From JANNBN01 sp031430595 (GTDB lineage: Bacteria; Actinomycetota; Acidimicrobiia; Acidimicrobiales; JANYDT01): DNA of 64,000 nt. The notes beneath the pieces were generated by a model. It had not been told where the DNA came from. It worked only from the letters and a program-made list of their open reading frames with translations, and did not search any database. Shown here piece by piece: positions 8,271 through 17,083 of the stretch. The position numbers and the translations under genes are program-made. The stretch spans positions 1-64,000 of the forward strand of contig JANPBU010000013.1 of assembly GCA_031430595.1 (NCBI GenBank), written 5' to 3'. Within the stretch, counting starts at the first letter, position 1. Every line of letters begins with the position of its first letter.

Positions 8271-9035
8271 ATGAACAAATGGCGAAAGCCCGGGCTGTAT
8301 GCCGTTGCGGTTGCGATCGTCGGTGCCGTGGCATCTTCGGTCTCTAGTTGGGAAATCGAGAAACGGCGAACCTCGAATTCGAGAGGCGAAGAACGCCTTC
8401 CGCCTGGAGGGCTCATCGTGGTGGCCAATCACACCAGCCTCGCCGATGGGGTGTTTCTGGCGTTGGTTGGTGTTCGTCTCGGGCGACCCTTGCGTTTGCT
8501 TGGTACGGCCGGAATCATTGAGGCACCGCTGATTGGCCGTCTCTTCAAAAAACTTGGGTTTATCGCGGTCCATCGCAATTCCAAAAACCCTGCCAGCGCT
8601 CTTGAACCTGCGGCCGCAGCATTACGCGCCGGCGATGCCATTGCCCTGTACCCCGAAGGTCGAATCACGCGCCATGCGAAGCACTGGCCCGAACGAGCCA
8701 AAACTGGGGCGGTTCGTTTGGCATTAATCACGGGGGCTCCAGTGGTTCCGGTTGCCTCGGTCGGGGCAGAAAAAGTGATGGGTCGAAGCCGGGGGGCAAT
8801 GTTGCGCAGTTTGTTCGTCAACCTGGTGAAGCGTCCACCGGTTCGCATCAACGTTGGTGACCCCATCGATGTTCGTCAGCTCATTGGTCTTGGCCCAAAC
8901 CAAGAACCAACCACAGAAGAAGTTCGCCTGGCTGCGGACCGAGTGATGGCAGTACTTGTGGCGATGGTGGAAGAGTTACGAGGCGAGACGGCCCCAGATC
9001 CGCTTGGTGTCGAGCGGGCACCTGAGGCAATCTGA
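8271..9035 (+). CDS. plsC: 1-acyl-sn-glycerol-3-phosphate acyltransferase (PlsC family)
   Basis: 254 residues. It esterifies lysophosphatidic acid, or a related lysolipid, at the membrane. An N-terminal hydrophobic segment is followed by the catalytic NHTSLAD (NHx4D) and the substrate motif YPEGRIT. The ATG at 8271 has TATTGT exactly at -12 to -7 and no Shine-Dalgarno sequence, so a leaderless transcript is likely. The start is directly adjacent to the start of the divergent RNA methyltransferase gene. The gene ends 32 bases before the end of the convergent adenosine deaminase gene. Confidence 0.9.
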   Translation: MNKWRKPGLYAVAVAIVGAVASSVSSWEIEKRRTSNSRGEERLPPGGLIVVANHTSLADGVFLALVGVRLGRPLRLLGTAGIIEAPLIGRLFKKLGFIAVHRNSKNPASALEPAAAALRAGDAIALYPEGRITRHAKHWPERAKTGAVRLALITGAPVVPVASVGAEKVMGRSRGAMLRSLFVNLVKRPPVRINVGDPIDVRQLIGLGPNQEPTTEEVRLAADRVMAVLVAMVEELRGETAPDPLGVERAPEAI

Positions 9036-9067
9036 CCGGCCAGTCGTTACCATCACGTGTGTAGTAG

Positions 9068-10144
9068 CTACTCAGCAGATTCGTATGCCTGCAGAATATG
9101 GGCACGTATACGTTTGCGATCCGACCACGAACTAAAACTCGAATCGATTCCGTTGAGTGCAAGCTGCGCCACCTCGCTGTTCGAGAGGGCAAACGTGTTC
9201 ATCACCGCAAACACTTCACTTGAAACTGTGACGTCGCTCATGAGGCGGTTGTCGGTATTCACCGTGACCCGAAACCCGGCCCGCAAGAACGGGCCGATTG
9301 GGTGTGCGGCCAGTTCGGGAACCGCCCCAATTTGCACGTTGCAGGTTGGCGCAAGTTCGAGTGGAATCTGCCGTTCCAACACAGCCCTCGCCACGCGACC
9401 CATCTCCAGCGAGCCAAGGTCAGAAATATCAGCGGTGAGCCGAACACCGTGACCAATTCGCTCGGCTCCCTGATTTAACGCATCTTCAATGAGTTCGATG
9501 TCGGGCGGCTCAGAAGCGTGAACAGTCACATGAAGTTGGTTGCGCACAGCATGTTGTAGGGCATCGCAATGCAGTGAGGGCGGCCAACCGGTCTCGGCAC
9601 CAGCAATATCGAAGCCAACGATTCTGTCGTCACGTTCGCGTAGCCGAACCGCTAAACGAGCGATTTCAAAGGATCGCGTCTCCGTTCGCATTGCGCAAAT
9701 AATCGTATTGACAACAATCGAACGACCCGTCGTGTTCGCGTCAGCCATGCCCCGATGAAACCCCTGTTGTACAGCTTCAACGATCGCTTCTAGGGCAAGC
9801 CCCTTACTTTGATGGAGTTCGGGGGCAAATCGAACTTCGGCGTACACAACACCATCGTTTGCTAGATCGATTGCAGCCTCATATGCGACACGCTCAAGGT
9901 GCTCTGGTAGTTGCATTGCTGCGAGGGTGTGTTCGAACGTCGCCAGGTATTGCAACAGATCTTTCGTCTCTGCACCCTTTCGAAACCAACCGGCCAGTTC
10001 GGTGAGATCGGTTGAAGGAAGATGGGGTGTCCAACCAATCTCGTCAGCAATTTCAAGAATGGTTTGCGGTCTGAGGCCGCCGTCGAGATGGTCATGCAGC
10101 AGCACTTTTGGTAGTAGTTGAATAGCTTCAAGACTGAGCGTCAT
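9068..10144 (-). CDS. add: Adenosine deaminase
   Basis: 358 residues of the metal-dependent adenosine/AMP deaminase fold. It hydrolyses adenosine to inosine and ammonia in purine salvage. Visible motifs are the zinc-binding HDHLDGG (about residues 17-23), a later His (HASEP), GAERIGHGVRL, and the catalytic Asp region NTDNRLMSD. The length fits the family. The start is 2 bases after the response-regulator stop, so it is the last gene of the pst-kinase-regulator operon. That would tie nucleoside salvage to phosphate limitation, an inference from position only. Confidence 0.92.
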   Translation of the reverse strand: MTLSLEAIQLLPKVLLHDHLDGGLRPQTILEIADEIGWTPHLPSTDLTELAGWFRKGAETKDLLQYLATFEHTLAAMQLPEHLERVAYEAAIDLANDGVVYAEVRFAPELHQSKGLALEAIVEAVQQGFHRGMADANTTGRSIVVNTIICAMRTETRSFEIARLAVRLRERDDRIVGFDIAGAETGWPPSLHCDALQHAVRNQLHVTVHASEPPDIELIEDALNQGAERIGHGVRLTADISDLGSLEMGRVARAVLERQIPLELAPTCNVQIGAVPELAAHPIGPFLRAGFRVTVNTDNRLMSDVTVSSEVFAVMNTFALSNSEVAQLALNGIDSSFSSWSDRKRIRAHILQAYESAE

Positions 10145-10146
10145 GG

Positions 10147-10905
10147 TTAGACGTCCTTCGCGTTTTGAGATCTTTCGTAGCGGTATCCAACCCCTCGAAC
10201 CGTGACGATGTATTTCGGGTCGGTTGGGTCGATTTCGATTCGATTTCGAAGCCGATTAATATGCACATCTAAGGTTTTGGTGTCACCGACGTAATCGTCA
10301 CCCCAAACATTTGAGATGGCAGACTCTCGCGTAACAACGCGTCCCAAGCGTTCCATCAGCAGAGCAAGTAGCTCAAACTCTTTTAGCGGAACCGTAATCA
10401 CTTCACCGCGTACCGTTACTTCGTGTCGTTCAAGATCAAGGCGGACCGAACCGACTTCAAGCACATCGCTACTAGCTGGAGAACCAGTATCGCCAACAAG
10501 GGGGATCGATTCAGTAACCGCATCGACCCGTTGGCCGTCTCGCCGACGTTGCACCGCCCGGATTCGGGCTACAAGCTCACGGATGCGGTATGGCTTCGAA
10601 ACGTAATCGTCGGCACCAAGTTCAAGGCCAAGTACAACGTCCAGCTCGCCGGTGCGAGCCGACACCATAATGATTGCCACATTGCTGCCCGACGAGCGAA
10701 TCGCCCGGCATACGTCGATTCCGCTAAAGCCAGGCAGCATGACGTCGAGGAGAACAAAGTCAGGCGACACCTCACGAAAAAGATCAAGACCAGCTCGACC
10801 GTCGCGTGCAACATGCACTGCGAAACCCTCCCGTTGAAGGCCGATCAAAAGTGCGTCAATATACGATTCTTCGTCTTCGACAATAAGGATCGACTGAAGC
10901 GTCAC
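10147..10905 (-). CDS. OmpR-family response regulator (RegX3/PhoP-like)
   Basis: 252 residues. The receiver domain has the acidic pocket (VEDEES), the phospho-acceptor Asp54 in LLDVMLPG and the conserved Lys in VSKPYR. The C-terminal winged helix (about 150-245) ends with VRGVGYRYE. It should bind DNA at direct repeats; candidate 11-bp-repeat PHO boxes lie ahead of both pstS genes. It overlaps the kinase gene by four bases, so the pair is a genuine two-component system, and it sits in the pstSCAB operon, indicating phosphate control. It is closely similar to the second regulator at 17852-18568. Confidence 0.92.
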   Translation of the reverse strand: MTLQSILIVEDEESYIDALLIGLQREGFAVHVARDGRAGLDLFREVSPDFVLLDVMLPGFSGIDVCRAIRSSGSNVAIIMVSARTGELDVVLGLELGADDYVSKPYRIRELVARIRAVQRRRDGQRVDAVTESIPLVGDTGSPASSDVLEVGSVRLDLERHEVTVRGEVITVPLKEFELLALLMERLGRVVTRESAISNVWGDDYVGDTKTLDVHINRLRNRIEIDPTDPKYIVTVRGVGYRYERSQNAKDV

Positions 10906-12158
10906 TCGATGGCCCCGTTTAACGATTGCGTTGAGCCCGTCGGCAGTGAACCCTGCGGCCGTGAACCCTGCGGAGTTGGAATCGGAAGGCGAATCGCAAA
11001 GGTTGACCCGTGGCCTTCAATCGATACGACGTCAACGGTTCCACCCAGGTTGGATACCAGGTGACGAACGATAGACAAGCCGAGGCCGGTGCCACCCGTG
11101 CCGCGCGCCCGCGCTGGGTCCACTCGATAAAACCTTTCAAAGATTCGAGCCCGATCTGGCGAAGGTATACCTTCGCCGTGATCAACTACAGAAACACACA
11201 CCTCGGTTCCATTCGGCTGATCGATATGCACTTCTACGATCGACCCGACTGGGCTATATTTCACGGCGTTATCGAGAAGGTTGTGCAGCGCAGAGGCGAG
11301 TTCTGCTGATGTTCCGTTCACAGACAGTTTTTGTGGAGCAGCACCTTTGACAAGTTTGATCACAATGTTCTTTGCCGCTGCACCAGGAGTAATCCTGTCG
11401 AGGGCAATTTCGACCGCTTCGAATACTTCGAAATGGCTATCGCTTGCCGGGTCACTCGATTCAGCAATCGCGAGTTGTAACAGGTCGTCAATCATTCTTG
11501 AGAGACGCGCCGCTTCAACGTCCACCCGATCAGCGAGCCTCAGCAACACGTCGGGCGACTCGGCGCTCGTCATCATTTCAGCTAATACTCCGATTGCCCC
11601 AACAGGTGTGCGCAGTTCGTGCGAGATATTCGTGACGAAGTCTCGACGGGCCTCATCGTGTTTACGTTGCGCCGAAATGTCAATCACACGAACGGCGACG
11701 CCGAGTTGTTCGCCATCATCAACGAGTGTTTCGCCAACCACGACCATGTCGCGCCGCGGCGGCCCATAAATCTGAACTATTTCTATGTTCAACACACCAG
11801 ATTCAGCTTTGCGCTTCACTACCTCAATGGCAGCATTCAAACGGGTTGCGCTCACGCTCGGTCCAACAAACAAGGCCGGTTCGCCGTGGTGCGTAAACAC
11901 CGCTCGACCAGTGTGATCCCACACCAAACACGTCGGACCCGGTCGGTTCGCAAGATCGGTTGGGGCAATGGCAATAGACAAGTCACGATCGGAACGAAGT
12001 GCTGCTTCGAGGAGGGCTACTCGATCTTGCAGCGATGCAACCAACTCGTTGTGCAGATCTGTTGCCAAACCGGGGGTCTGAACATCTTCGACCGGTTGAC
12101 GACGAGACCATGGTGAGCGTCGCGTGTCGCGCGGCTCAGACATTGAGAACTTTCGCAT
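10902..12158 (-). CDS. Sensor histidine kinase (SenX3/PhoR-like), apparently soluble
   Basis: 418 residues. A short coiled-coil and PAS-like sensor region (about 30-165) is followed by the HisKA domain with phospho-acceptor His180 (NISHELRTP) and an HATPase domain with N, G1 (DHGEGIPSPDRARIF) and G2 (GTGLGLSIV) boxes. I see no transmembrane helix, whereas SenX3 and PhoR are normally membrane-bound. The C-terminus has short Pro/Gln/Gly repeats. The start is ATG 12158; ATG 12143 is an alternative. It is downstream of pstB and upstream of its partner regulator, so it probably reads phosphate status through the Pst transporter and PhoU. Confidence 0.9.
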   Translation of the reverse strand: MRKFSMSEPRDTRRSPWSRRQPVEDVQTPGLATDLHNELVASLQDRVALLEAALRSDRDLSIAIAPTDLANRPGPTCLVWDHTGRAVFTHHGEPALFVGPSVSATRLNAAIEVVKRKAESGVLNIEIVQIYGPPRRDMVVVGETLVDDGEQLGVAVRVIDISAQRKHDEARRDFVTNISHELRTPVGAIGVLAEMMTSAESPDVLLRLADRVDVEAARLSRMIDDLLQLAIAESSDPASDSHFEVFEAVEIALDRITPGAAAKNIVIKLVKGAAPQKLSVNGTSAELASALHNLLDNAVKYSPVGSIVEVHIDQPNGTEVCVSVVDHGEGIPSPDRARIFERFYRVDPARARGTGGTGLGLSIVRHLVSNLGGTVDVVSIEGHGSTFAIRLPIPTPQGSRPQGSLPTGSTQSLNGAIE

Positions 12159-12188
12159 CCACCCTGAGTGTCGTAAGCGTCATGAGCG

Positions 12189-13028
12189 TCAGCCGAATCG
12201 CCCAGTGATATATTCCTCGGTACGGGTTTGGCGTGGTTTTGTGAAGAGGTCGTACGTTGCCCCTTCTTCAATCAACACGCCTCGTCGAACGCCGACCTCT
12301 GAAACATCGACCCCAAAAAAAGCGGTTCGATTCGATATGCGCGCAGCCTGCTGCATGTTGTGAGTAACGATCACAATAGTAAACTCTTCGCGTAGCTCAA
12401 TCATGAGTTCTTCAATTCGCGCCGTTGCTATTGGATCAAGCGCAGAGCACGGCTCGTCCATCAAAATGACATCGGGACGAACAGCGATAGCGCGAGCGAT
12501 ACAGAGGCGTTGTTGCTGACCACCAGAAAGCGAGAGCCCCGATTGTTTCAATTTGTCTTTCACTTCGTCCCAAAGCGCGGCACGACGCAAACAGACTTCG
12601 ACCCAATCATTGAGGTCTCGCTTCGCCATTCCGGTCACCCGTGGACCAAATGCCACGTTGTCGAATATTGACTTCGGAAACGGATTGGGCTTTTGAAACA
12701 CCATGCCAATGCGTCGCCGCAATTCGATCGCGTCAACATCGGGGCCGTACAGGTTGATGCCGTGATAGCGGACGAGCCCGCTAACGGTTGCCCCAACAAT
12801 GAGATCGTTGGTTCGATTGAAACACCGCAACAACGTACTTTTTCCGCAACCGGACGGGCCGATGAACGCCGTAATTTGATGCTCGGCGATATCTACTGAA
12901 ACATCTGACACGGCCAAATGGGTGCCGTAGTGAACGTTCACTCCTCTGAGCTCAAAGACTGAAGACGAACTGACGTCGCGCAACAAGTCAGACGAAGGTA
13001 CGGCAACTGGAACAGTGATCGAGCTCAT
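12189..13028 (-). CDS. pstB: Phosphate ABC transporter ATP-binding protein
   Basis: About 279 residues. It hydrolyses ATP to drive phosphate import through PstC/PstA. Walker A (GPSGCGKST), the Q-loop segment VFQKPNPFP typical of PstB, signature LSGGQQQRLCIARA, Walker B (VILMDEPCSALDP) and the switch His (VTHNMQQ) are all present. I use the ATG at 13028 because it overlaps the pstA stop in ATGA; the frame is open to 13058. It is the fourth gene of the pstSCAB operon and is followed by the sensor kinase. Confidence 0.95.
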   Translation of the reverse strand: MSSITVPVAVPSSDLLRDVSSSSVFELRGVNVHYGTHLAVSDVSVDIAEHQITAFIGPSGCGKSTLLRCFNRTNDLIVGATVSGLVRYHGINLYGPDVDAIELRRRIGMVFQKPNPFPKSIFDNVAFGPRVTGMAKRDLNDWVEVCLRRAALWDEVKDKLKQSGLSLSGGQQQRLCIARAIAVRPDVILMDEPCSALDPIATARIEELMIELREEFTIVIVTHNMQQAARISNRTAFFGVDVSEVGVRRGVLIEEGATYDLFTKPRQTRTEEYITGRFG

Positions 13029-13927
13029 GCGTTTCTCCGTGCGTGGTTCCGTATCCAAATAGCGAGCGAGTTCAGCACTAACAAAATGCCCAACAACACC
13101 ACGATTGCAGCAGCAGCTAACGTTCGAAATTCTTCCTGCGGTCGAGAAATCCAGTTGAAAATTTGGATCGGGAGCACGGTAAAGGCGCTGCTAGGCCCCG
13201 TCGGACTGAACTTAATGTAGGTCAGCCCACCAATCAAGATGAGCGGCGCCGCCTCACCGATTGCGCGTGAGAGTGCGAGGATGACGCCGGTAGCAATTCC
13301 CGGGGTAGCTGCGGGCAAAACCACTCGGCCTATCGTTTGAAGTTGCGTTGCGCCAAGCCCAATAGATGCCTGACGTAGCGAAGATGGGACCGCTTTGATT
13401 GCTTCACGACTCGCAATAATGACTGTCGGCAACACCATCAGGGTTAACGTAAGTGCACCTGCAATGACGGTTTGTCCAAGCCCCAAACCCCGAACCAAAA
13501 ACGACAACCCAAGTATCCCATAGACGATCGATGGAACAGCTGCGAGGTTCTGCACATTGACTTCGATTAGACGATTCCACCACCGATTGTTGTCGGCTAG
13601 TTCCTCCATGTACACCGCAGCTCCGACACCAATAGGAATACATAGCGCCGCAGTAAACCCAATTACCCATATCGTTCCAAAAAAGGCTGATCGAGCGCCA
13701 GCCATTTCGGCTTTTCGGGCAGGGAATTTGGTGATGACATCGAGCGAAAGTCGCGGCCAACCTTCAACGAAGACCTGCACGACAAGGGTTGCAAGTACCA
13801 GCAAACCAATCGCGACACAGGCTCTGGTGATAGTTGGAAGCAACCGATCGGCCAAACGGGCAGGATGCTGTTTGCTAGTGCGAAGATCGATGATTGGCGC
13901 GCTGTTCGCCGCATTGATGTCGGTCAT
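13025..13927 (-). CDS. pstA: Phosphate ABC transporter permease PstA
   Basis: 300 residues with six hydrophobic segments of the binding-protein-dependent transport permease family. The coupling-helix region, ASIGLGATQLQTIGRVVLPA, contacts PstB. The N-terminus carries a short polar extension. It overlaps the pstC stop by four bases and the pstB start by four bases, so translation is probably coupled. Confidence 0.93.
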   Translation of the reverse strand: MTDINAANSAPIIDLRTSKQHPARLADRLLPTITRACVAIGLLVLATLVVQVFVEGWPRLSLDVITKFPARKAEMAGARSAFFGTIWVIGFTAALCIPIGVGAAVYMEELADNNRWWNRLIEVNVQNLAAVPSIVYGILGLSFLVRGLGLGQTVIAGALTLTLMVLPTVIIASREAIKAVPSSLRQASIGLGATQLQTIGRVVLPAATPGIATGVILALSRAIGEAAPLILIGGLTYIKFSPTGPSSAFTVLPIQIFNWISRPQEEFRTLAAAAIVVLLGILLVLNSLAIWIRNHARRNA

Positions 13928-14883
13928 TCGTACACCTCGCGGAATCGACGAACCATATGCGAGCTGAACAGATTAAGGAGAAGAGTAAGTACAAACAGCG
14001 TCATGCCGACAGCAAAAATTGTTCGATACTCATTTGAACCCTGAGCCAGGTCACCCATACCCGTGTTGGCGATGAACGAGGTCATTGTTTGCATACCTTG
14101 ACGGGCATCGAGGGTGAGGTTGGGTTGGCCACCGGCGGCAATAGTTACAATCATGGTTTCGCCGATAGCACGCGAGATCGCTAAGACCGAAGCAGCAACT
14201 AAACCCGAAAGTGCAGCGGGAAGGATGACTTTCATCGTCGTTTGAAAGCGATTCGCCCCTAACGCCAACGAACCAGCCCGCAGGGCCACCGGTACAGCAG
14301 CCAAAGCATCTTCAGACAGCGACGCCATCGTCGGAAGAATCATGATTCCCATAACGAGGCCAGCTGACAACGCGTTGTAAATGTCGGGCTCGGTTCCGAA
14401 CGGCCAAAACCGTTGCAGTAGGTTCGGGGTCACGAATGTCAACGCGAAGAACCCGTACACAACTGTCGGGATGCCAGCGAGCAACTCAAGCATTGGCTTG
14501 AGGATTCGCCGGGAACGTAGCGACGCATACTCAGACAGATAGATCGCTGCGCCGAGGCCGAGGGGAACCGACACCAGTATGGCGATCGCGGTGATGACGA
14601 GGGTGCCAACCAACAGCGGTCGAATACCGTAGGTGCCCGGGTCGAGAAGCGGTGCCCAGTCTTTGCCAGTGAGGTATTCCCACAGGCTTACCTCGCGAAA
14701 GAACTGAACTGCCGGACCGAGCAACGAAAGAATGATGCCGACCGTGGTCACAACGGACACAGTTGCACAAGCAAGCAAAAACCCCTTGATGGCGGTCTCT
14801 CCGTGGCGACTGCGTCGCTGGGTGATAGCCAAAACATCTGAGGCGAAGTTCCTTTGCGTCACCGGCAGCCGGGTTGGTTTCAT
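13924..14883 (-). CDS. pstC: Phosphate ABC transporter permease PstC
   Basis: 319 residues with about six transmembrane segments. The permease signature is visible as the EAA-like loop GSLALGANRFQTTMKVILPA and the GIPTVVYGFFAL segment characteristic of PstC. Together with PstA it forms the channel for phosphate. It begins 5 bases after the pstS stop and overlaps pstA by four bases. Confidence 0.93.
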   Translation of the reverse strand: MKPTRLPVTQRNFASDVLAITQRRSRHGETAIKGFLLACATVSVVTTVGIILSLLGPAVQFFREVSLWEYLTGKDWAPLLDPGTYGIRPLLVGTLVITAIAILVSVPLGLGAAIYLSEYASLRSRRILKPMLELLAGIPTVVYGFFALTFVTPNLLQRFWPFGTEPDIYNALSAGLVMGIMILPTMASLSEDALAAVPVALRAGSLALGANRFQTTMKVILPAALSGLVAASVLAISRAIGETMIVTIAAGGQPNLTLDARQGMQTMTSFIANTGMGDLAQGSNEYRTIFAVGMTLFVLTLLLNLFSSHMVRRFREVYE

Positions 14884-14888
14884 TGAGG

Positions 14889-15857
14889 TCAGAGAGCTTT
14901 CAATTCTTCAAGGGTTTTCTTCGCAGCGGCCTTCTGGGTAGAAGTTAGTGGCACGAACAACGACTCGGTGGCAAGCTCGTCAAGGTTTTCGAGCATAAAT
15001 TCGGCAAAGGCCAGCACCTGCGGTTGTTTGAGGCTTTTTGCGCTGACGTAAAAGAACAGTGGACGTGACAAAGGTTTGTACGACCCATCTTGGACCGTCT
15101 TGGACGAAGGAACTACGCATGTTCCGTTGCCCGAATCGATGCCAAGTACTTTTACTTTTTTCTTGTTGAGTATTGCGTAACTTAGACCAAAGTACCCGAG
15201 CGCACCCTTGGTACCCGAAACGCCTCGTACCGTTACGTTGTCGTCTTCGGTTGCGTTGTAATCCGCCCGGCTCTGCTTGGCCTTCCCGTTAATGGCTTCG
15301 GTAAAAAAATCGAACGTTCCGGAAGCGGTGCCTGCACCGAACAGCTTCAATGACAGGTCACCAAACTTCGGATCGATTTCTTTCCAATTCTTGACCGTGG
15401 ATCCTTTGTCCCAAATTTTCTTGAGGTCGGCAACCTTCAAGCAGCTCACGGCCTTATTCGACGGGTTGACCACCAGTGCAATACCGTCGTTGGCAATCAC
15501 TAACTGACGATACGCGATTCCTTTTGTTTTGCAGCTATCGATTTCGTCTTGCTTGATTGGTCGAGATGCTGCTGCCAGGTCGATCTCACCGGCGCAGAAT
15601 TTTTTGAATCCGCCACCTGTACCTGACTCGCCAACGGTGACTTGAACCGACGGATTTTCCTCTTGGAACAAATCAGCGGCTGCTTCTCCGAATGGAAAAA
15701 TAGTCGACGAACCGTCGATCTTGATTGAACCAGCGAGTTTTGTTGCGGCGTTCACCGGGGCCGGGGTTGCGACCAGTAGACCGCCCACCAAAGCTGCTCC
15801 ACAAGTGAAACCTATAACTGCCTTTTTGTAGCTGGTTGTTGCTGCTGGGTGTCTCAT
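14889..15857 (-). CDS. pstS: Phosphate-binding protein PstS
   Basis: 322 residues. A Sec signal peptide (about 1-38, ending PVNAA) precedes the mature protein. Phosphate-contact motifs are visible: DGSSTIFPF near the mature N-terminus, GESGTGGGFKKFCAGEIDLAAASRP, and GTASGTFDFF. There is no lipobox cysteine, so it may be freely secreted or held by other means. GAGGAG lies 6 bases before the ATG. A candidate PHO box is at 15930-15951, 73 bases upstream. It heads the pstSCAB-kinase-regulator-add operon. It belongs to a different subtype from the second PstS at 24518. Confidence 0.94.
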   Translation of the reverse strand: MRHPAATTSYKKAVIGFTCGAALVGGLLVATPAPVNAATKLAGSIKIDGSSTIFPFGEAAADLFQEENPSVQVTVGESGTGGGFKKFCAGEIDLAAASRPIKQDEIDSCKTKGIAYRQLVIANDGIALVVNPSNKAVSCLKVADLKKIWDKGSTVKNWKEIDPKFGDLSLKLFGAGTASGTFDFFTEAINGKAKQSRADYNATEDDNVTVRGVSGTKGALGYFGLSYAILNKKKVKVLGIDSGNGTCVVPSSKTVQDGSYKPLSRPLFFYVSAKSLKQPQVLAFAEFMLENLDELATESLFVPLTSTQKAAAKKTLEELKAL

Positions 15858-15929
15858 GGTCTGCTCCTCAAGAGTGGCTCTTACGTTGACAAGACCAACG
15901 TAGGAACTTCAGGTAACGAGAAGCTCCAT

Positions 15930-15951
15930 CAAAAGTAAACGGAATCTAAAC
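15930..15951 (-). promoter_or_regulatory. Candidate PHO box upstream of pstS
   Basis: Read on the minus strand, two 11-base units, GTTTAGATTCC and GTTTACTTTTG, lie head to tail. PhoB/PhoP/RegX3-type regulators bind 11-base direct repeats, and GTTnAC-like units are typical of actinobacterial PHO boxes. It lies in the intergenic region between pstS and phoU, so it could serve either gene. Confidence 0.5.
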
Positions 15952-16011
15952 GCCATCACAAGATCTGATCACCGGCCGTACAAGACGAGCGCGAAACACT
16001 ATGTTGGCATG

Positions 16012-16665
16012 ATGCTCACTAGCAGTTTCCAACATGATCTTGACGAAATCGATCTCAAAGTCGGTCAACTCTTTTCGTTGGTTGCGAGCGGAATTGCCGT
16101 TGCAACCGACGCGTTTCTGACTGGTGACCGTCTCGCTGTGAACGTAATGCAAGACCAAGAAGAACTCATGGACAAGACCTATGCCGAGGTCGAGGAACTT
16201 GTGCAGCGTTGTCTAGTACTGCACTCCCCCGTCGCCCAAGATCTGCGGTACCTACTGTCGTGTGTGCGCATAGTACCCGAACTTGAACGCTGTGGCGACC
16301 TGGCCGAACATATCGCAAGAAAGGGTGGTCGTGGGTTAGCCCAGGCCTTGACCCCTCGAACTCGTGGCTTCGTTGAACAAATGGGCGAACTCGCTTCCAC
16401 GATGTGGACGCTCGCTGCGGCGGGTTACACCGATCGAGATGTTGCAGCTGCTGCACGCTTACGGTCGCTCGACAATCGTCTGGACGAGCTGCACGTGGCA
16501 CTCATTGCCGAAGTCGTTGAAGCCGACCCTCCAACCCCGATAGCGATGGAAATGGCTCTTGTAGCCCGCTTCTACGAACGACTCGGTGACCATGCGGTGA
16601 ACATCGCGAATCGTATGCGGTACGCAATCTCGGGGATCAGCGTTCGTGAACCCGACCCTGAGTGA
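16012..16665 (+). CDS. phoU: Phosphate signalling protein PhoU
   Basis: About 217 residues, all helical, with two PhoU repeats. The signatures ELERCGDLAEHIARK and YERLGDHAVNIANRMRY carry the acidic/Arg residues that bind metal clusters. PhoU links Pst activity to the sensor kinase and damps phosphate uptake. Two ATGs follow each other; I choose the one at 16012 because TATGTT lies at -12 to -7 (leaderless); the one at 16009 is the alternative. It is divergent from pstS. Its 3' end overlaps arsC on the other strand by 29 bases. Confidence 0.93.
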   Translation: MLTSSFQHDLDEIDLKVGQLFSLVASGIAVATDAFLTGDRLAVNVMQDQEELMDKTYAEVEELVQRCLVLHSPVAQDLRYLLSCVRIVPELERCGDLAEHIARKGGRGLAQALTPRTRGFVEQMGELASTMWTLAAAGYTDRDVAAAARLRSLDNRLDELHVALIAEVVEADPPTPIAMEMALVARFYERLGDHAVNIANRMRYAISGISVREPDPE

Positions 16666-17083
16666 CAGCTTCTATTTCAAGTTCACTCAGCAGGTCGCGA
16701 ACCCGTTGATCAATATCGTTGCGAATGGATCGAACTGCGTCGGGCCCCTGCCCTGCTGGATCTTCGAGAGCCCAATCAAGATATCGCTTGCCAGGAAAAA
16801 CCGCACAGGTGTCACCGCAACCCATCGTGATCACAACATCCGAGGCTCTGATTGCAGCCTCATCAAGACGCTTCGGGTGGGCGCCAGCGGCCACGAGATC
16901 GATGCCCATTTCGGCCATGACTTCGACCACGGCCGAGTTGATCGTTTCCACGGGGGCCGTACCCGCGGACCGAACGATAACTTGATCACCGCCATAATGA
17001 GCAAGAAGTGCGGCCGCCATTTGTGAGCGGCCAGCATTGTGCACGCATACGAATAAAACTTCTGGTGGACGACCTGAACTCAT
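16637..17083 (-). CDS. arsC: Arsenate reductase (low-molecular-weight phosphatase fold)
   Basis: 148 residues. The P-loop CVHNAGRS (Cys13, Arg19) and the later GCGDTCAVFPGKRY with its extra cysteines are typical of ArsC enzymes that reduce arsenate to arsenite using a small thiol or thioredoxin. In actinobacteria the donor is often mycothiol; the sequence does not settle this. The gene overlaps the aquaporin-like gene by four bases, resembling the aqpS-arsC arrangement in which arsenite leaves through the channel. It sits among phosphate genes, which makes sense because arsenate enters through Pst. Confidence 0.88.
   Translation of the reverse strand: MSSGRPPEVLFVCVHNAGRSQMAAALLAHYGGDQVIVRSAGTAPVETINSAVVEVMAEMGIDLVAAGAHPKRLDEAAIRASDVVITMGCGDTCAVFPGKRYLDWALEDPAGQGPDAVRSIRNDIDQRVRDLLSELEIEAVTQGRVHER

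Noticed and set aside
8271..8573. N-terminal extension of the RNA methyltransferase frame to 8573
   Set aside because: The extra 101 residues run antisense through plsC, which has conserved catalytic motifs and a clear -10; the extension has no recognisable domain.
11281..11769. 162-codon plus-strand frame inside the histidine kinase gene
   Set aside because: It is antisense to the conserved HATPase/HisKA coding sequence, is Ser/Thr/Arg-rich and matches no family.
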